A stretch of DNA of 64,000 nucleotides from Pseudoalteromonas luteoviolacea (GTDB lineage: Bacteria > Pseudomonadota > Gammaproteobacteria > Enterobacterales > Alteromonadaceae), in the NCBI RefSeq assembly GCF_001750165.1, contig NZ_CP015412.1:1178001-1242000 (forward strand), given 5' to 3'. The translations under genes were made by a program, and so were the position numbers. Shown piece after piece: positions 25,598-33,566 of the stretch. The notes below the pieces were generated by a model. The model ran no database searches and was not told the DNA's origin. It was given only the letters and a program-made list of their open reading frames with translations. Every line of letters starts with the position of its first letter. Positions within the stretch are counted from its first letter, which is position 1.

Positions 25598-26584
25598 GTG
25601 CATACTGAACAAGCAGGGAATACCGCGTTTTCAGCAAGCAAACAGGTATTGCAATCAGAAAAAGTATTAGACTGTAGGAGTAGGTGGTCACAAGATTCGG
25701 ATTATTGTATTTCTTTGCCTGAGAAGCTTGGTAAGGGAGTGAGTTTTGGATTTAATTATAATGACGATAGTGCGTTGCAAATCAATGAACTGAACTTTGA
25801 CCAAAAGACAAAATTCACGGCTGATAGTGGTAAACTCTGTGGCGCATTTTTTGTTTTAGAGGGGCGAGTGAGCATTACAACCCCTGTCACAGGCACTGTA
25901 ATGATCCCAAAAGATCATCTGTGTTTATTTTTTATTGAGCAAGCGGCTTGTACATTTGAATATAGTGCAGGCGAAAATAAAGTGATGAGCTTCACTTTGA
26001 GTCACGCGCTGATGTCATCGTTGATAGCACAATATCAATCAGCGAACTCTGTATCATCTTTAATCGAAAAACACTTCATTTGTTTTCCAATTAAATTGGC
26101 AATAAAAAATATGCTAAATCAAGTTTATGATTGCCAATTATCTGCTAAAAGCATGAAACTATTAGTGCAGGCCAAAATGATGGAACTGATGACTGAATTA
26201 CTTGAGTACAATCAAACCTATCACAATAGTCTGGCCACCATTAAAGAAACTGACTTAAAAGCGCTTTATCAAGCTGCAAAATACTTGGAAACCAATATGC
26301 AGTCTCCTCCGAGTATTGTGGAGCTGGCTAAAATCGTGGGTGAGAATGACTATAAGCTTAAGCAGCAATTTAAAACGGTGTTTGGCCGCGCGCCATTTGC
26401 GTATTTGACAGAGCTGCGCCTTAATCGTGCCGCTAGCTTATTGGCGCGCACTGAACTTCCTGTTATGCAAGTTGCTCAAGAGGTTGGCTATAAGCACGCA
26501 GGGAATTTTGCGAAAAACTTTAAATTAAAGTTAGGACGCACACCAAAGGCTTACAAAACTTGGAGTAGCTCAAAAAATACATGA
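25598..26584 (+). CDS. AraC-family transcriptional regulator
   Basis: A 328-residue regulator. The C-terminal ~100 residues form the AraC double helix-turn-helix (PSIVELAKIVGENDYKLKQQ, then ELPVMQVAQEVGYKHAGNFA and KNFKLKLGRTPKAY). The N-terminal half is an unassigned effector domain, and overall layout resembles the PchR-type group that senses siderophore-like ligands. It is divergent from the frameshifted serine hydrolase across a 70-base gap. Ligand unknown. Confidence 0.9.
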   Translation: MHTEQAGNTAFSASKQVLQSEKVLDCRSRWSQDSDYCISLPEKLGKGVSFGFNYNDDSALQINELNFDQKTKFTADSGKLCGAFFVLEGRVSITTPVTGTVMIPKDHLCLFFIEQAACTFEYSAGENKVMSFTLSHALMSSLIAQYQSANSVSSLIEKHFICFPIKLAIKNMLNQVYDCQLSAKSMKLLVQAKMMELMTELLEYNQTYHNSLATIKETDLKALYQAAKYLETNMQSPPSIVELAKIVGENDYKLKQQFKTVFGRAPFAYLTELRLNRAASLLARTELPVMQVAQEVGYKHAGNFAKNFKLKLGRTPKAYKTWSSSKNT

Positions 26585-26668
26585 TACGGCTTGGTTTTTG
26601 TTTGTTGTTTGGGCGGTTAGAAAAATTATTAAATTTTTTTGATCCAACTTAATAGCTGCTGCGTTTAT

Positions 26669-26761
26669 ACATGTGAAGGGTTTCTGATGTGTAACACATC
26701 CTTGGAGTCGCCCCTTCACCATGTCATGATAACGCGCACTTCGGTGCGCGTTAGTCTTTTT
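26669..26761 (+). ncRNA. Candidate structured RNA ending in a strong terminator
   Basis: Nested stems lie in the 287-bp gap after the AraC gene. The outer arms are ACATGTGAAGGG (26669-26680) and CCCTTCACCATGT (26712-26724, one bulge), enclosing GATGTGT-A-ACACATC (26686-26700). A perfect 9-bp stem with a TTCG loop follows, AACGCGCAC-TTCG-GTGCGCGTT (26731-26752), and then a T-run. The terminator hairpin is convincing. Whether the upstream stems belong to a separate small RNA or to the 3' end of the AraC transcript is open. No family recognised. Confidence 0.45.
26731..26761 (+). terminator. Rho-independent terminator with TTCG tetraloop
   Basis: The arms AACGCGCAC and GTGCGCGTT close a TTCG loop (26731-26752), followed by AGTCTTTTT. 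This is one of the strongest terminators in the window, about 150 bases after the AraC stop codon. Confidence 0.85.
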
Positions 26762-26871
26762 AGAGTAACGCTATTAGCATATTCATAATCGGCCATGTCG
26801 CTGTTGCGTCGCTGATATAAAATCTTGTATAAACACACACCTTATCAGCGTTATTAAATTAAGATTAAACA

Positions 26872-27309
26872 ATGTGTACAAGCATATCGTTATTACTCGC
26901 GGAATCTAAAGAGTTGCAACAAGTTGCAAATTGGTATTATAAGCAATGGGATAGTAAGCAATTAAATACCAGCGTGTCAGATGTCACCACAAAACTCTCC
27001 AGTACTGAGCAGCGAGTTGGGTTTGTTGTACACTTTAATGAGCAGCTTGCAGGCGCTGCGGAGATTAAATTTAATAATGGACGCTGTTGGTTAGATGGTG
27101 TCTATGTGGATGATGGCTTTCGCGGCAAAGGCTTGGCAGAGGTATTGGTCAATTTTGCCAAGCAGAGAGCAATAGAGCTTGGTTGGTCATTTTTAAATTT
27201 AAAATGTGAGCCTCACCTCGTAGCCTTATATCAAAAATATAACTTTGAGATTGTTGAGACCCACAACGATAAGTTGATTATGTCCTGCAAATTAACAGCC
27301 GATGTCTAG
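26872..27309 (+). CDS. GNAT-family N-acetyltransferase
   Basis: A 145-residue acyl-CoA-dependent acetyltransferase. The acetyl-CoA loop is visible as DDGFRGKGLAEVLVNFAKQR (Q/RxxGxG/A form RGKGLA), preceded by the strand WLDGVYV and followed by ALYQKYNFEIVETH near the end. It is a single-domain enzyme with an unknown acceptor. No clear ribosome site precedes the ATG. It converges on the YiaA-like gene, seven bases away. Confidence 0.85.
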   Translation: MCTSISLLLAESKELQQVANWYYKQWDSKQLNTSVSDVTTKLSSTEQRVGFVVHFNEQLAGAAEIKFNNGRCWLDGVYVDDGFRGKGLAEVLVNFAKQRAIELGWSFLNLKCEPHLVALYQKYNFEIVETHNDKLIMSCKLTADV

Positions 27310-27315
27310 CTTGCT

Positions 27316-27771
27316 TTAACTTAACTCTTGCAGTGCATCTTGTAAGTGCTCTGTATTGTGCTCTGCATCAGCGTGACATGCTTGATCTCTGAGGTTCTTT
27401 TGGACCGCAACAGCTGCATACAAGCTCATAATATAGGCGATACCATAAAACCCTTTTTCACTGAGTAGCAAATCCGCGTTATACAAACCAATGAGGAGAA
27501 ATAAGATAGCACTGCCTGTCGAAACTAAACTCAATATATGATAAATCCTAGACGTGTTTAAATTTTCTTGTTTATCTCGAATACTTTTTTGTAATGAAAC
27601 GGCTGAAAACAGTCCATATAAGAGGATCACCAAATAATACCCTTTTTCATTAAGTTGCATAGAAGCATTAAATAGACCAATGCAGTAGGTTGCTACACCA
27701 ATTGCTAAAACCAGCAGAGAGGCCAAGTTAAAAGCTTTGTTAGATGGTTGTGTTGAAGTCTGTTTTTCCAT
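27316..27771 (-). CDS. yiaA: YiaA/YiaB-type inner membrane protein
   Basis: A 151-residue protein with four membrane helices arranged as two copies of a two-helix unit. Each copy carries the YiaAB pattern (GLFNASMQLNEKGYY and GLYNADLLLSEKGFY), ending in LQKSIRD or VQKNLRD. This duplicated domain defines the YiaAB family, whose function is unknown. Its ribosome site lies in the end of the preceding DUF2145 gene (two-base gap), so the two are translationally close. It is the last gene of a three-gene operon. Confidence 0.83.
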   Translation of the reverse strand: MEKQTSTQPSNKAFNLASLLVLAIGVATYCIGLFNASMQLNEKGYYLVILLYGLFSAVSLQKSIRDKQENLNTSRIYHILSLVSTGSAILFLLIGLYNADLLLSEKGFYGIAYIMSLYAAVAVQKNLRDQACHADAEHNTEHLQDALQELS

Positions 27772-27773
27772 CG

Positions 27774-28583
27774 TTATTTTTCCTTCAAGGTGTTTATGGG
27801 TGTATCTGGCGTAAGTACCGCCGAATGTGCTAGCAAATTATATTGTTTGAGGTAATTACGAATACTGGTAAAGGTTGCTATGCGCACATCACCACTGTGA
27901 TCTTTTTTATAGATGTCATCTTTAAATATAGAACCGAAGAACAATTTAAATCGGCTAATTGATAAAGGCTGTGCCTGAAAATAGGCCTTTGTGTTTGCTT
28001 TTATCTGTTTCATATCCGTTGTTTTGTAAAGAGCGGCATTAATGACATTGAGCGTATGCTCTGTACAGTTTTGTCTTTTGTTATTGTAAGGGTTAGCAAT
28101 CAGTGAATATTTAGGGTTATGAACTTGCTTCGCCACTCCATTATTGATTGCTTCCAGTATCTGTTTTTGAACATTTATTGTGGGTATTGCAATCCCAGCT
28201 TTAAGGTCTTGCACAGACCAAAAAAAATCTGTTGGATAATCAATGATTAATTCACTAATTTCTGGGTTATCTGCTTGTTGGTAAAGGTTATGTATAGCAT
28301 ACCCTAGTTTTGTCTCGCCATTTTGCATTGTTATCTGTGAATACACAGCTAAGGCTACATGCGTAAACTCTACGCCTTTAGGTAGTGTGTTACTCGGTTG
28401 CCCGACTCTTGCAATGATAAACACATGGGCTTGATGCGCTGCGCTGTATCGTTCCACTTTTTTAGCAAACTGCGCTATTTCTTTTGGTGAATAGTGGTGC
28501 TCCCCTGATTGTTCACTGCCTGCGGTAGCATGCATGCTTTGCATAGTCAGCACTAGATAAGCGACGCGCCTTAATATACCCAT
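27774..28583 (-). CDS. DUF2145 exported protein
   Basis: A 269-residue secreted protein when started at the ATG at 28583, which has AAGGAG eight bases upstream and begins directly with a signal peptide (MGILRRVAYLVLTMQSMHATA). The open frame reaches 38 codons further upstream into the previous gene. The body resembles DUF2145: ARVGQPSNTLPKGVEFTHVA, then a TDFFWSVQDLKAGI region and NCTEHTLNVINAALY. The conserved THVA His and NCTEH Cys-His look like the catalytic pair of a NlpC/P60-like or transglutaminase-like fold, but that is my inference. Middle gene of the operon with YiaA. Confidence 0.8.
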   Translation of the reverse strand: MGILRRVAYLVLTMQSMHATAGSEQSGEHHYSPKEIAQFAKKVERYSAAHQAHVFIIARVGQPSNTLPKGVEFTHVALAVYSQITMQNGETKLGYAIHNLYQQADNPEISELIIDYPTDFFWSVQDLKAGIAIPTINVQKQILEAINNGVAKQVHNPKYSLIANPYNNKRQNCTEHTLNVINAALYKTTDMKQIKANTKAYFQAQPLSISRFKLFFGSIFKDDIYKKDHSGDVRIATFTSIRNYLKQYNLLAHSAVLTPDTPINTLKEK

Positions 28584-28593
28584 GTCTTTCTCC

Positions 28594-28932
28594 TTATAAT
28601 GTATTTGAGGGAGGTGGGCCTGCGATAATGACATCATCACTAATTGGTAGTGGTTGTGCCTTTTTTGATTTAAATGCGTTGTCTGCAATTGCCACACTTG
28701 CAGCGCCGCCGCTCAGTAACACAGCACCAGATATCATGACAGGTACGGCAACAATTGCCGTAGAAATCGCAGCTGTTGTTGCCAAGCTATCGGTTGCTGC
28801 TAGTGCACTATATTTGATTGCATGACTGCCGTGTGTGCTGGCATTTGACGCGTTGTCAGATGCCAAGCTCGGCTGTGTTAAAAACAGTGCAGTACTCAGT
28901 AAAGCTGCTTGTTTTAGATGTTGAATAATCAT
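28594..28932 (-). CDS. Small exported Ala-rich protein of the DUF2145 operon
   Basis: A 112-residue protein: a signal peptide ending at SLA-SDN, a Ser/Ala/His linker, then one long hydrophobic Ala/Val/Gly segment (TAIVAVPVMISGAVLLSGGA) and a polar tail ending in GPPPSNTL. It probably inserts in a membrane after export. ATGGAG precedes the start. It is the first gene of the operon with DUF2145 and YiaA and is divergent from the helix-turn-helix regulator. I do not recognise the family by name; the gene pairing suggests it works with the DUF2145 protein. Confidence 0.7.
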   Translation of the reverse strand: MIIQHLKQAALLSTALFLTQPSLASDNASNASTHGSHAIKYSALAATDSLATTAAISTAIVAVPVMISGAVLLSGGAASVAIADNAFKSKKAQPLPISDDVIIAGPPPSNTL

Positions 28933-28997
28933 GTGAAAACTCCATATTTCGTTGTGTTGCTTCTTAAACTAGCAAACTGGACGGAGTTGTAAATTTA

Positions 28998-29050
28998 TTA
29001 ATACCATGTATAAGTATTAGATACTTTAAGTATCATATTTTAATACCATG
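28998..29050. promoter_or_regulatory. Palindrome and repeated TTAATACCATG in divergent control region
   Basis: GATACTT-T-AAGTATC is a perfect 15-base palindrome at 29020-29034. It is flanked by two copies of TTAATACCATG, the second (29040-29050) overlapping the start codon of the regulator. This is a natural site for the regulator to control itself and the divergent DUF2145 operon. Confidence 0.55.
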
Positions 29051-29812
29051 AGTCAGATCCCATTAGTTTCCAATACAATTAAGACACTTCTTAAGCAGAA
29101 AAAACTCACTTATAAGGATGTCGCTGAACACCTTGAACAAAGTGAGGCAACAATAAAGCGAATGTTCTCTAATGACTTATTCTCGTTACAAAAACTTGAG
29201 AGTATTTGTGAGCTTCTGGAGCTAACGTTGTGCGATCTGTTTTCATTGACTCAATCACAGCAATCACGGATCAGCCAATTAAGCGTCAGGCAAGAGCAAG
29301 AACTTATGGATAACCCAAAGCTTTTTTTAGTGGCGGTCTGTGTGAGAGATGGCTGGGAGTTTGAAGACATCGTGTCTAGATATCAGATTGAAGCTTTGGA
29401 GTGTGTTCGACTTTTAGCACAGCTAGATAGATTGAAAATGATTCAGTTATTACCTAATAACCGATATAAACTATTAATCGCACAAGACTTTAGCTGGATC
29501 CCTGGGGGACCGTTGGAGTCATATATCGAGCAGCAGGTGTTAGGTAAGTTTTTACAGGGTGAATTTAATCAAGAAGATAGTTATCGTTTCTATTTAAGAG
29601 GTAGTTATAGCGATGCAACAATAGCGACAATAAAGCGTCGACTGCAGCAACTGACCAAAGAAATTGCGCAGCTTAATGAGCAAGATATTAAATTACCGTT
29701 GTGTAAACGTAGAGGTGTCGGTTTATTACTTGCGATGCGGCCTTGGCAATTAGGCCAATTTAAAAGTATGCTAAGAGATAATATTGACCCTAAAAAAGAA
29801 ACAGTTGAGTGA
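29048..29812 (+). CDS. Helix-turn-helix (XRE-type) regulator with extra C-terminal domain
   Basis: A 254-residue protein. Residues 5-65 form an XRE-type helix-turn-helix (TIKTLLKQKKLTYKDVAEHL, then SEATIKRMFSND and FSLQKLESICELLEL). The remaining 190 residues form a second domain of unknown fold, with a possible winged-helix part (EFEDIVSRYQIEALECVRLL) and a basic end. No ribosome site precedes the ATG, which sits at the edge of a palindrome, so the mRNA may be nearly leaderless. It is divergent from the DUF2145 / YiaA operon and probably controls it. Confidence 0.85.
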   Translation: MSQIPLVSNTIKTLLKQKKLTYKDVAEHLEQSEATIKRMFSNDLFSLQKLESICELLELTLCDLFSLTQSQQSRISQLSVRQEQELMDNPKLFLVAVCVRDGWEFEDIVSRYQIEALECVRLLAQLDRLKMIQLLPNNRYKLLIAQDFSWIPGGPLESYIEQQVLGKFLQGEFNQEDSYRFYLRGSYSDATIATIKRRLQQLTKEIAQLNEQDIKLPLCKRRGVGLLLAMRPWQLGQFKSMLRDNIDPKKETVE

Positions 29813-30068
29813 GATTGAGTTGATTAAAATGCAATTACCAAATACCTTGTAAAGGTACTGTCTAATGGTTTGGCTACATAAATTATTCGCACGTTATTAT
29901 TTATACTTAATTCGTATGCATTTTTTTTGCATAGGTCCGTTGTTATTAGAGTGTTAAATTCATGATTGATTAATTTTTTCTAATTATTTAGTATTGTATT
30001 TCTTGGCTCTCAAAGCAGAACAAAAATTAATAATTATACCGCCTTAGCCGTGGTTTGATGGGTCTTAC

Positions 30069-31112
30069 ATGGAACAAAATAGCTCTTTTGCGCAGTCTGC
30101 AAGTTGTTTAAAACAAGCAGTCCCTTTTATGGTGAAATACCAGATCCCATTATCGCCGATGAACTATGCGATATGGTATTGTTACGTCTTGGGTAAAGAA
30201 CCTGATCTCAATCGAAAGCTCGACGAGATTTTGGCTGAACATGGCACTTGTCCGCCACAAAATGCTAAGTCACTTTTTGATGAATTTCTCAGCGAGCAAG
30301 ATTTGGCGCTTTTTCACGAAATGTCTGATCTGGTCAAAGGCACACTCTCTAGTGTTGAACAAGAGATTAATAATACTTTGAACTGCTCTGAAGAGTTTTC
30401 AGCTGTGCTATCTGAATGTCATGTAGGCTTGCATCAACTTAAGAAGCAAGATCTTGGAGCCGGTCCTGAGATTTATAACGATGTACTGAATTATGTGTCG
30501 AAATTGACGCAAGAGTCTATTGTAATGCAACACAATGCGCTGTGTTTTCAAAAGAAGTTAGAAGTTGCATACAGTGAAATTAAGCAGCTTCAAGAAACAT
30601 TGACAGACGCTCAAACCAAAGCAAGTACTGATAAGCTGACAGGGCTGCTCAACCGTGGCAAATTTGATGATGATATTATTAAATTTTGTGATGAGCCAAG
30701 CTCACTTCAAAAAGTACTCATTTTCGTAGATATAGATCATTTTAAGCAGTTTAATGACGACTTTGGTCACCAGCGTGGTGATGATGTACTGCGTAAAGTG
30801 GCGCAAAAGCTTCAGCTTCACAGCAATGCACAAGGTCAAGCTTACCGCTATGGTGGTGAAGAGTTTTGTATTTTGATTTCTTTTTCGAGCATCAGTGAAG
30901 CTGTTGGCTTTTCTAATCGCATCCGTGAAGACATTGCAAAGTTGTCCATAAAAGATAAAGAAACTGGCGAAGTTTTAAAGCATATCAGTGCCAGTTTTGG
31001 TATAGCATTATATGGTAAAACAATGACTTGGCACAGCTTAGTTGAGTGTGCCGATAAAGCCCTATATCTTGCCAAATCCCATGGACGAAACCGTGTAGAA
31101 GTAGCTGGATAA
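30069..31112 (+). CDS. Diguanylate cyclase (GGDEF domain)
   Basis: A 347-residue protein that should make cyclic di-GMP from two GTP. The active-site motif is GGEEF (about residues 262-266, in YRYGGEEFCIL), and the metal/base-binding strand VDIDHFKQFND is also intact, so it is probably active. The usual RxxD inhibitory site five residues before GGEEF is absent. The N-terminal ~170 residues are helical and resemble the sensor found in some cytoplasmic diguanylate cyclases (AVPFMVKYQIPLSPMNYAIW), followed by a coiled coil leading into GGDEF. No membrane segment. Transcribed alone. Its output could bear on the surface and motility proteins nearby. Confidence 0.92.
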   Translation: MEQNSSFAQSASCLKQAVPFMVKYQIPLSPMNYAIWYCYVLGKEPDLNRKLDEILAEHGTCPPQNAKSLFDEFLSEQDLALFHEMSDLVKGTLSSVEQEINNTLNCSEEFSAVLSECHVGLHQLKKQDLGAGPEIYNDVLNYVSKLTQESIVMQHNALCFQKKLEVAYSEIKQLQETLTDAQTKASTDKLTGLLNRGKFDDDIIKFCDEPSSLQKVLIFVDIDHFKQFNDDFGHQRGDDVLRKVAQKLQLHSNAQGQAYRYGGEEFCILISFSSISEAVGFSNRIREDIAKLSIKDKETGEVLKHISASFGIALYGKTMTWHSLVECADKALYLAKSHGRNRVEVAG

Positions 31113-31427
31113 GTTACTTCTTTTCCTCTCTATCCATTTAAGTGTTTCATATCAATAGTCTGCGAGCCTGCGTCTATATAACTTTACAGTTCGATAATTT
31201 AATCCATTTTTAACTTAAACATCACGTTTGTTTCAATTTTAGTCCCTATTATTTGTGGCTTAAAGATCGACAAATAGTCCCTTTTTTGATCTTTAAGGTT
31301 AAATAATTGAAACATATTTGAGTCATAAATTTGATTTTTGAGTTTTTACTTGCAATTATTTTGTGGCTAAGCACGAAGTCGTTGGTGTGTTTACGTCATT
31401 AATATAATAAAAATGGAGTGTACGTCA
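31113..31427 (+). promoter_or_regulatory. 315-bp leader with nested inverted repeats before the lipase-like gene
   Basis: No gene is seen here. The outer arms GTTTCAATT (31230-31238) and AATTGAAAC (31305-31313) enclose perfect inner arms CTTAAAGATC (31259-31268) and GATCTTTAAG (31288-31297). TAGTCCCT occurs twice between them. Inside the inner loop is a T6 run. The structure could end the diguanylate cyclase transcript, act as an operator, or fold in the leader of the lipase-like mRNA. Confidence 0.5.
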
Positions 31428-32480
31428 GTGAAATTAATCAAGAAGATGTTGGTTAGTAGTTTTGTGTTAACGTTGATGGGTGTAAGTGCCAATGTCAGCG
31501 CTAAAGCATATAAAACCGTTTTAGTTCATGGATTTCAATCACAGCAATTATCTGCAATTGATCCAAGAAAAATAGAGAGTGATGGTCAGGCTTATTGGGC
31601 TGATTACTGGGGAGCATTGGCAGATGAGCGTATAGACTGGCCATCATATGAGCGTATAGAAGGTAAAATCGCGAGTGATTATCTATGGCCCAAATTGCGT
31701 ACCATGTCAGAGCAAGGCGTTTGTCAGCCTGGCTGTATCTTTTTGACTCACTCTACGGGTGATTTAATCACACGTTATATCATAGATAACCAAGCAAACT
31801 GGCTGGAAAATGCAGGCCTTGAGCCACTTAATATTGTCGCGACTTTTGATGTGGCTGGTGCTGGTGGTGGTAGTGAACTGGCTGACTTGGCTGTGAATGC
31901 TGCAAATGGATTGGCGAATCCAGTAGTCGAAGCGGCTGTGAGAGCATGGTTAGGTCGTTCAGTTGGCCAAACTCTCGGTGTATTGCATGACTTGAAAGTG
32001 AATAATGCGCGTCAGTTAGCAAGCTTCCCAAGCGAGCGTACTCCAAGATTGAGATTTGTAGCTGATGGTGATCTTTACTTCAACGCAACTAAACTCTTCT
32101 TACCAGGTATCGATGATAGCGTTGTTGCAGCACATTCAGCATGTGGCGCAAACCAAGCAGGTGCCTTCGATAGTTGTAGTGCCAGTGTTGGCATGGATGG
32201 AAAATTAACAAGCCAAGATGGTGTAAGAAACTTCTGGCCATATCACTACCCAATGTTGATGAGTGATAATTATGATCACTTCTCAGTGATTGTTAACCAG
32301 TCAAAAGGTAAAGTAACAACCGCCAATGCGTCAGCTCAACTTGCGCCAAATAAGCGTGTTGCATTCTCTACTTATGAAGAAGAGAAAGGCTTTTGGATTT
32401 GGAAGAAAAAGTATAGATACGTAAGACAATCGGATAATACCAGTATGTCAGCACTTTTATATGCTGCTATGCCTGAGTAA
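31428..32480 (+). CDS. Secreted lipase-like alpha/beta hydrolase
   Basis: From a GTG at 31428 this is a 350-residue exported hydrolase: a signal peptide cut near VSA-KAY, a first strand ending in the oxyanion motif LVHGF, and the nucleophile in THSTGD (Ser109). A His near DNYDHFSVIV may complete the triad. Cys pairs (VCQPGC, and CGANQ with DSCSA) suggest disulfides. The fold fits a triacylglycerol lipase or esterase. The ATG at 31413 is also in frame, but its ATGGAG supplies GGAG nine bases before the GTG. The next gene follows after five bases and encodes a membrane-anchored periplasmic protein, possibly a partner. Confidence 0.82.
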   Translation: MKLIKKMLVSSFVLTLMGVSANVSAKAYKTVLVHGFQSQQLSAIDPRKIESDGQAYWADYWGALADERIDWPSYERIEGKIASDYLWPKLRTMSEQGVCQPGCIFLTHSTGDLITRYIIDNQANWLENAGLEPLNIVATFDVAGAGGGSELADLAVNAANGLANPVVEAAVRAWLGRSVGQTLGVLHDLKVNNARQLASFPSERTPRLRFVADGDLYFNATKLFLPGIDDSVVAAHSACGANQAGAFDSCSASVGMDGKLTSQDGVRNFWPYHYPMLMSDNYDHFSVIVNQSKGKVTTANASAQLAPNKRVAFSTYEEEKGFWIWKKKYRYVRQSDNTSMSALLYAAMPE

Positions 32481-32485
32481 ATACG

Positions 32486-33550
32486 ATGAAGAAAGTGGTT
32501 ATAATCATAATAAGTGCCTTAACGGCACTTATTATTTGGCGTTTTTTATCGCCAAGTGAATCTCAACAACAGCCTGCGGTAGCAGAAAAAGAAGCCCCGC
32601 AGATTATTGAAAATCAAGCTATTCAAGTTGCCATTGAGCCTCAATCTAAACCAGTCCCAAGCGCAGTTGATATGTCACCATTTCAGCTTACCAGTACGCA
32701 AAAAGCGGCTAAAGTCATTGCCAATAATTATCGTGAAACTTTACGTTTTGCACCTTATTCTCAACCTTTAACCAGCAACGATATTGATCGTATAGAGCCT
32801 AATCGTTTTGTGCCTGTGACTGTACCGACATCAGATATGAGCGGTACTATTTCGTTAGCGTTGAATAAATACCGCTTCATTCACCCAGAACCGATCCAGT
32901 TGACTTTAAAAGGCGAGCAGATATCGCGAGCAAAAGTGTTGATTAGTTTGGTAGATGATAACAAAGTGATACTCGAAAAATCTTTGCGTGTGGCAGATTC
33001 CAGTGCGTATATCGAAGTGTCAGGTAGAGAAGATTTTAATGGTGACCTGCAATTAAAAGTTGAGGCTGATGTTGCAGGCGATCCTATTACCATTGTGGCA
33101 CAAGCTAAATATGAGCAGCCCAGTGCAAAGCTCACTGGTTTAAAGCATGCAGAAATTAATGGCAGTGATTTACTCATCACTTTGGCTTTGGAAGTCGAAG
33201 ACGCTGGGATTTATCGAGTGAGAGCAAACCTATATGATGGTGCGCAGCCCTTGGCGCATTTGGTTGCTAAATCCAAGTTGTCTTTCGGCCAACAAGAAAT
33301 AGAGCTAAAAGCCCATCAAACAGTGCTACCTACCTCGAGTTCAGACTTAAGATTGATGACCTTCATCGTTGAACGTATGTCTTCAATCCCTGGTGAGCGA
33401 GCTCGATTTGGTGAAAGTGTAATTTCTGAGATCCCATTAATAGATATAGATCTTTCGGAATTATCAAGGGACCCTTATTCACCAAATGCCAAAGAGCGTG
33501 CCAGTTTAGAATTCTTGCAAGGCATGGCAGAGCAAAAAAATACTCGCTAG
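32486..33550 (+). CDS. Membrane-anchored periplasmic protein paired with the lipase-like gene
   Basis: A 354-residue protein with a single N-terminal membrane helix (VVIIIISALTALIIW), a Pro/Glu/Gln-rich linker, and a beta-rich periplasmic part with repeated strand patterns (LQLKVEADVAG, LLITLALEVED). It follows the secreted hydrolase after five bases. The layout, one helix plus a periplasmic body right after a lipase, is that of a lipase-specific foldase, but I cannot find the foldase signature RxxFDY and the body looks beta-rich rather than helical. It may be a different kind of chaperone, inhibitor or anchor for the hydrolase. Its dependence on the lipase is inferred from gene order only. 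Confidence 0.7.
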   Translation: MKKVVIIIISALTALIIWRFLSPSESQQQPAVAEKEAPQIIENQAIQVAIEPQSKPVPSAVDMSPFQLTSTQKAAKVIANNYRETLRFAPYSQPLTSNDIDRIEPNRFVPVTVPTSDMSGTISLALNKYRFIHPEPIQLTLKGEQISRAKVLISLVDDNKVILEKSLRVADSSAYIEVSGREDFNGDLQLKVEADVAGDPITIVAQAKYEQPSAKLTGLKHAEINGSDLLITLALEVEDAGIYRVRANLYDGAQPLAHLVAKSKLSFGQQEIELKAHQTVLPTSSSDLRLMTFIVERMSSIPGERARFGESVISEIPLIDIDLSELSRDPYSPNAKERASLEFLQGMAEQKNTR

Positions 33551-33566
33551 TGCCCATCAATGCTAG

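Noticed and set aside
26671..26724. tRNA-like reading (arms GAAGGG/CCCTTC followed by ACCA)
   Set aside because: The segment is about 47 bases, lacks D and T-psi-C arms and an anticodon loop, and has a mismatch in the acceptor position. A generic hairpin explains it better.
32486..33550. Calling the lipase-adjacent protein a lipase foldase (Lif)
   Set aside because: Topology and position fit, but the RxxFDY signature is missing and the body appears beta-rich rather than helical.
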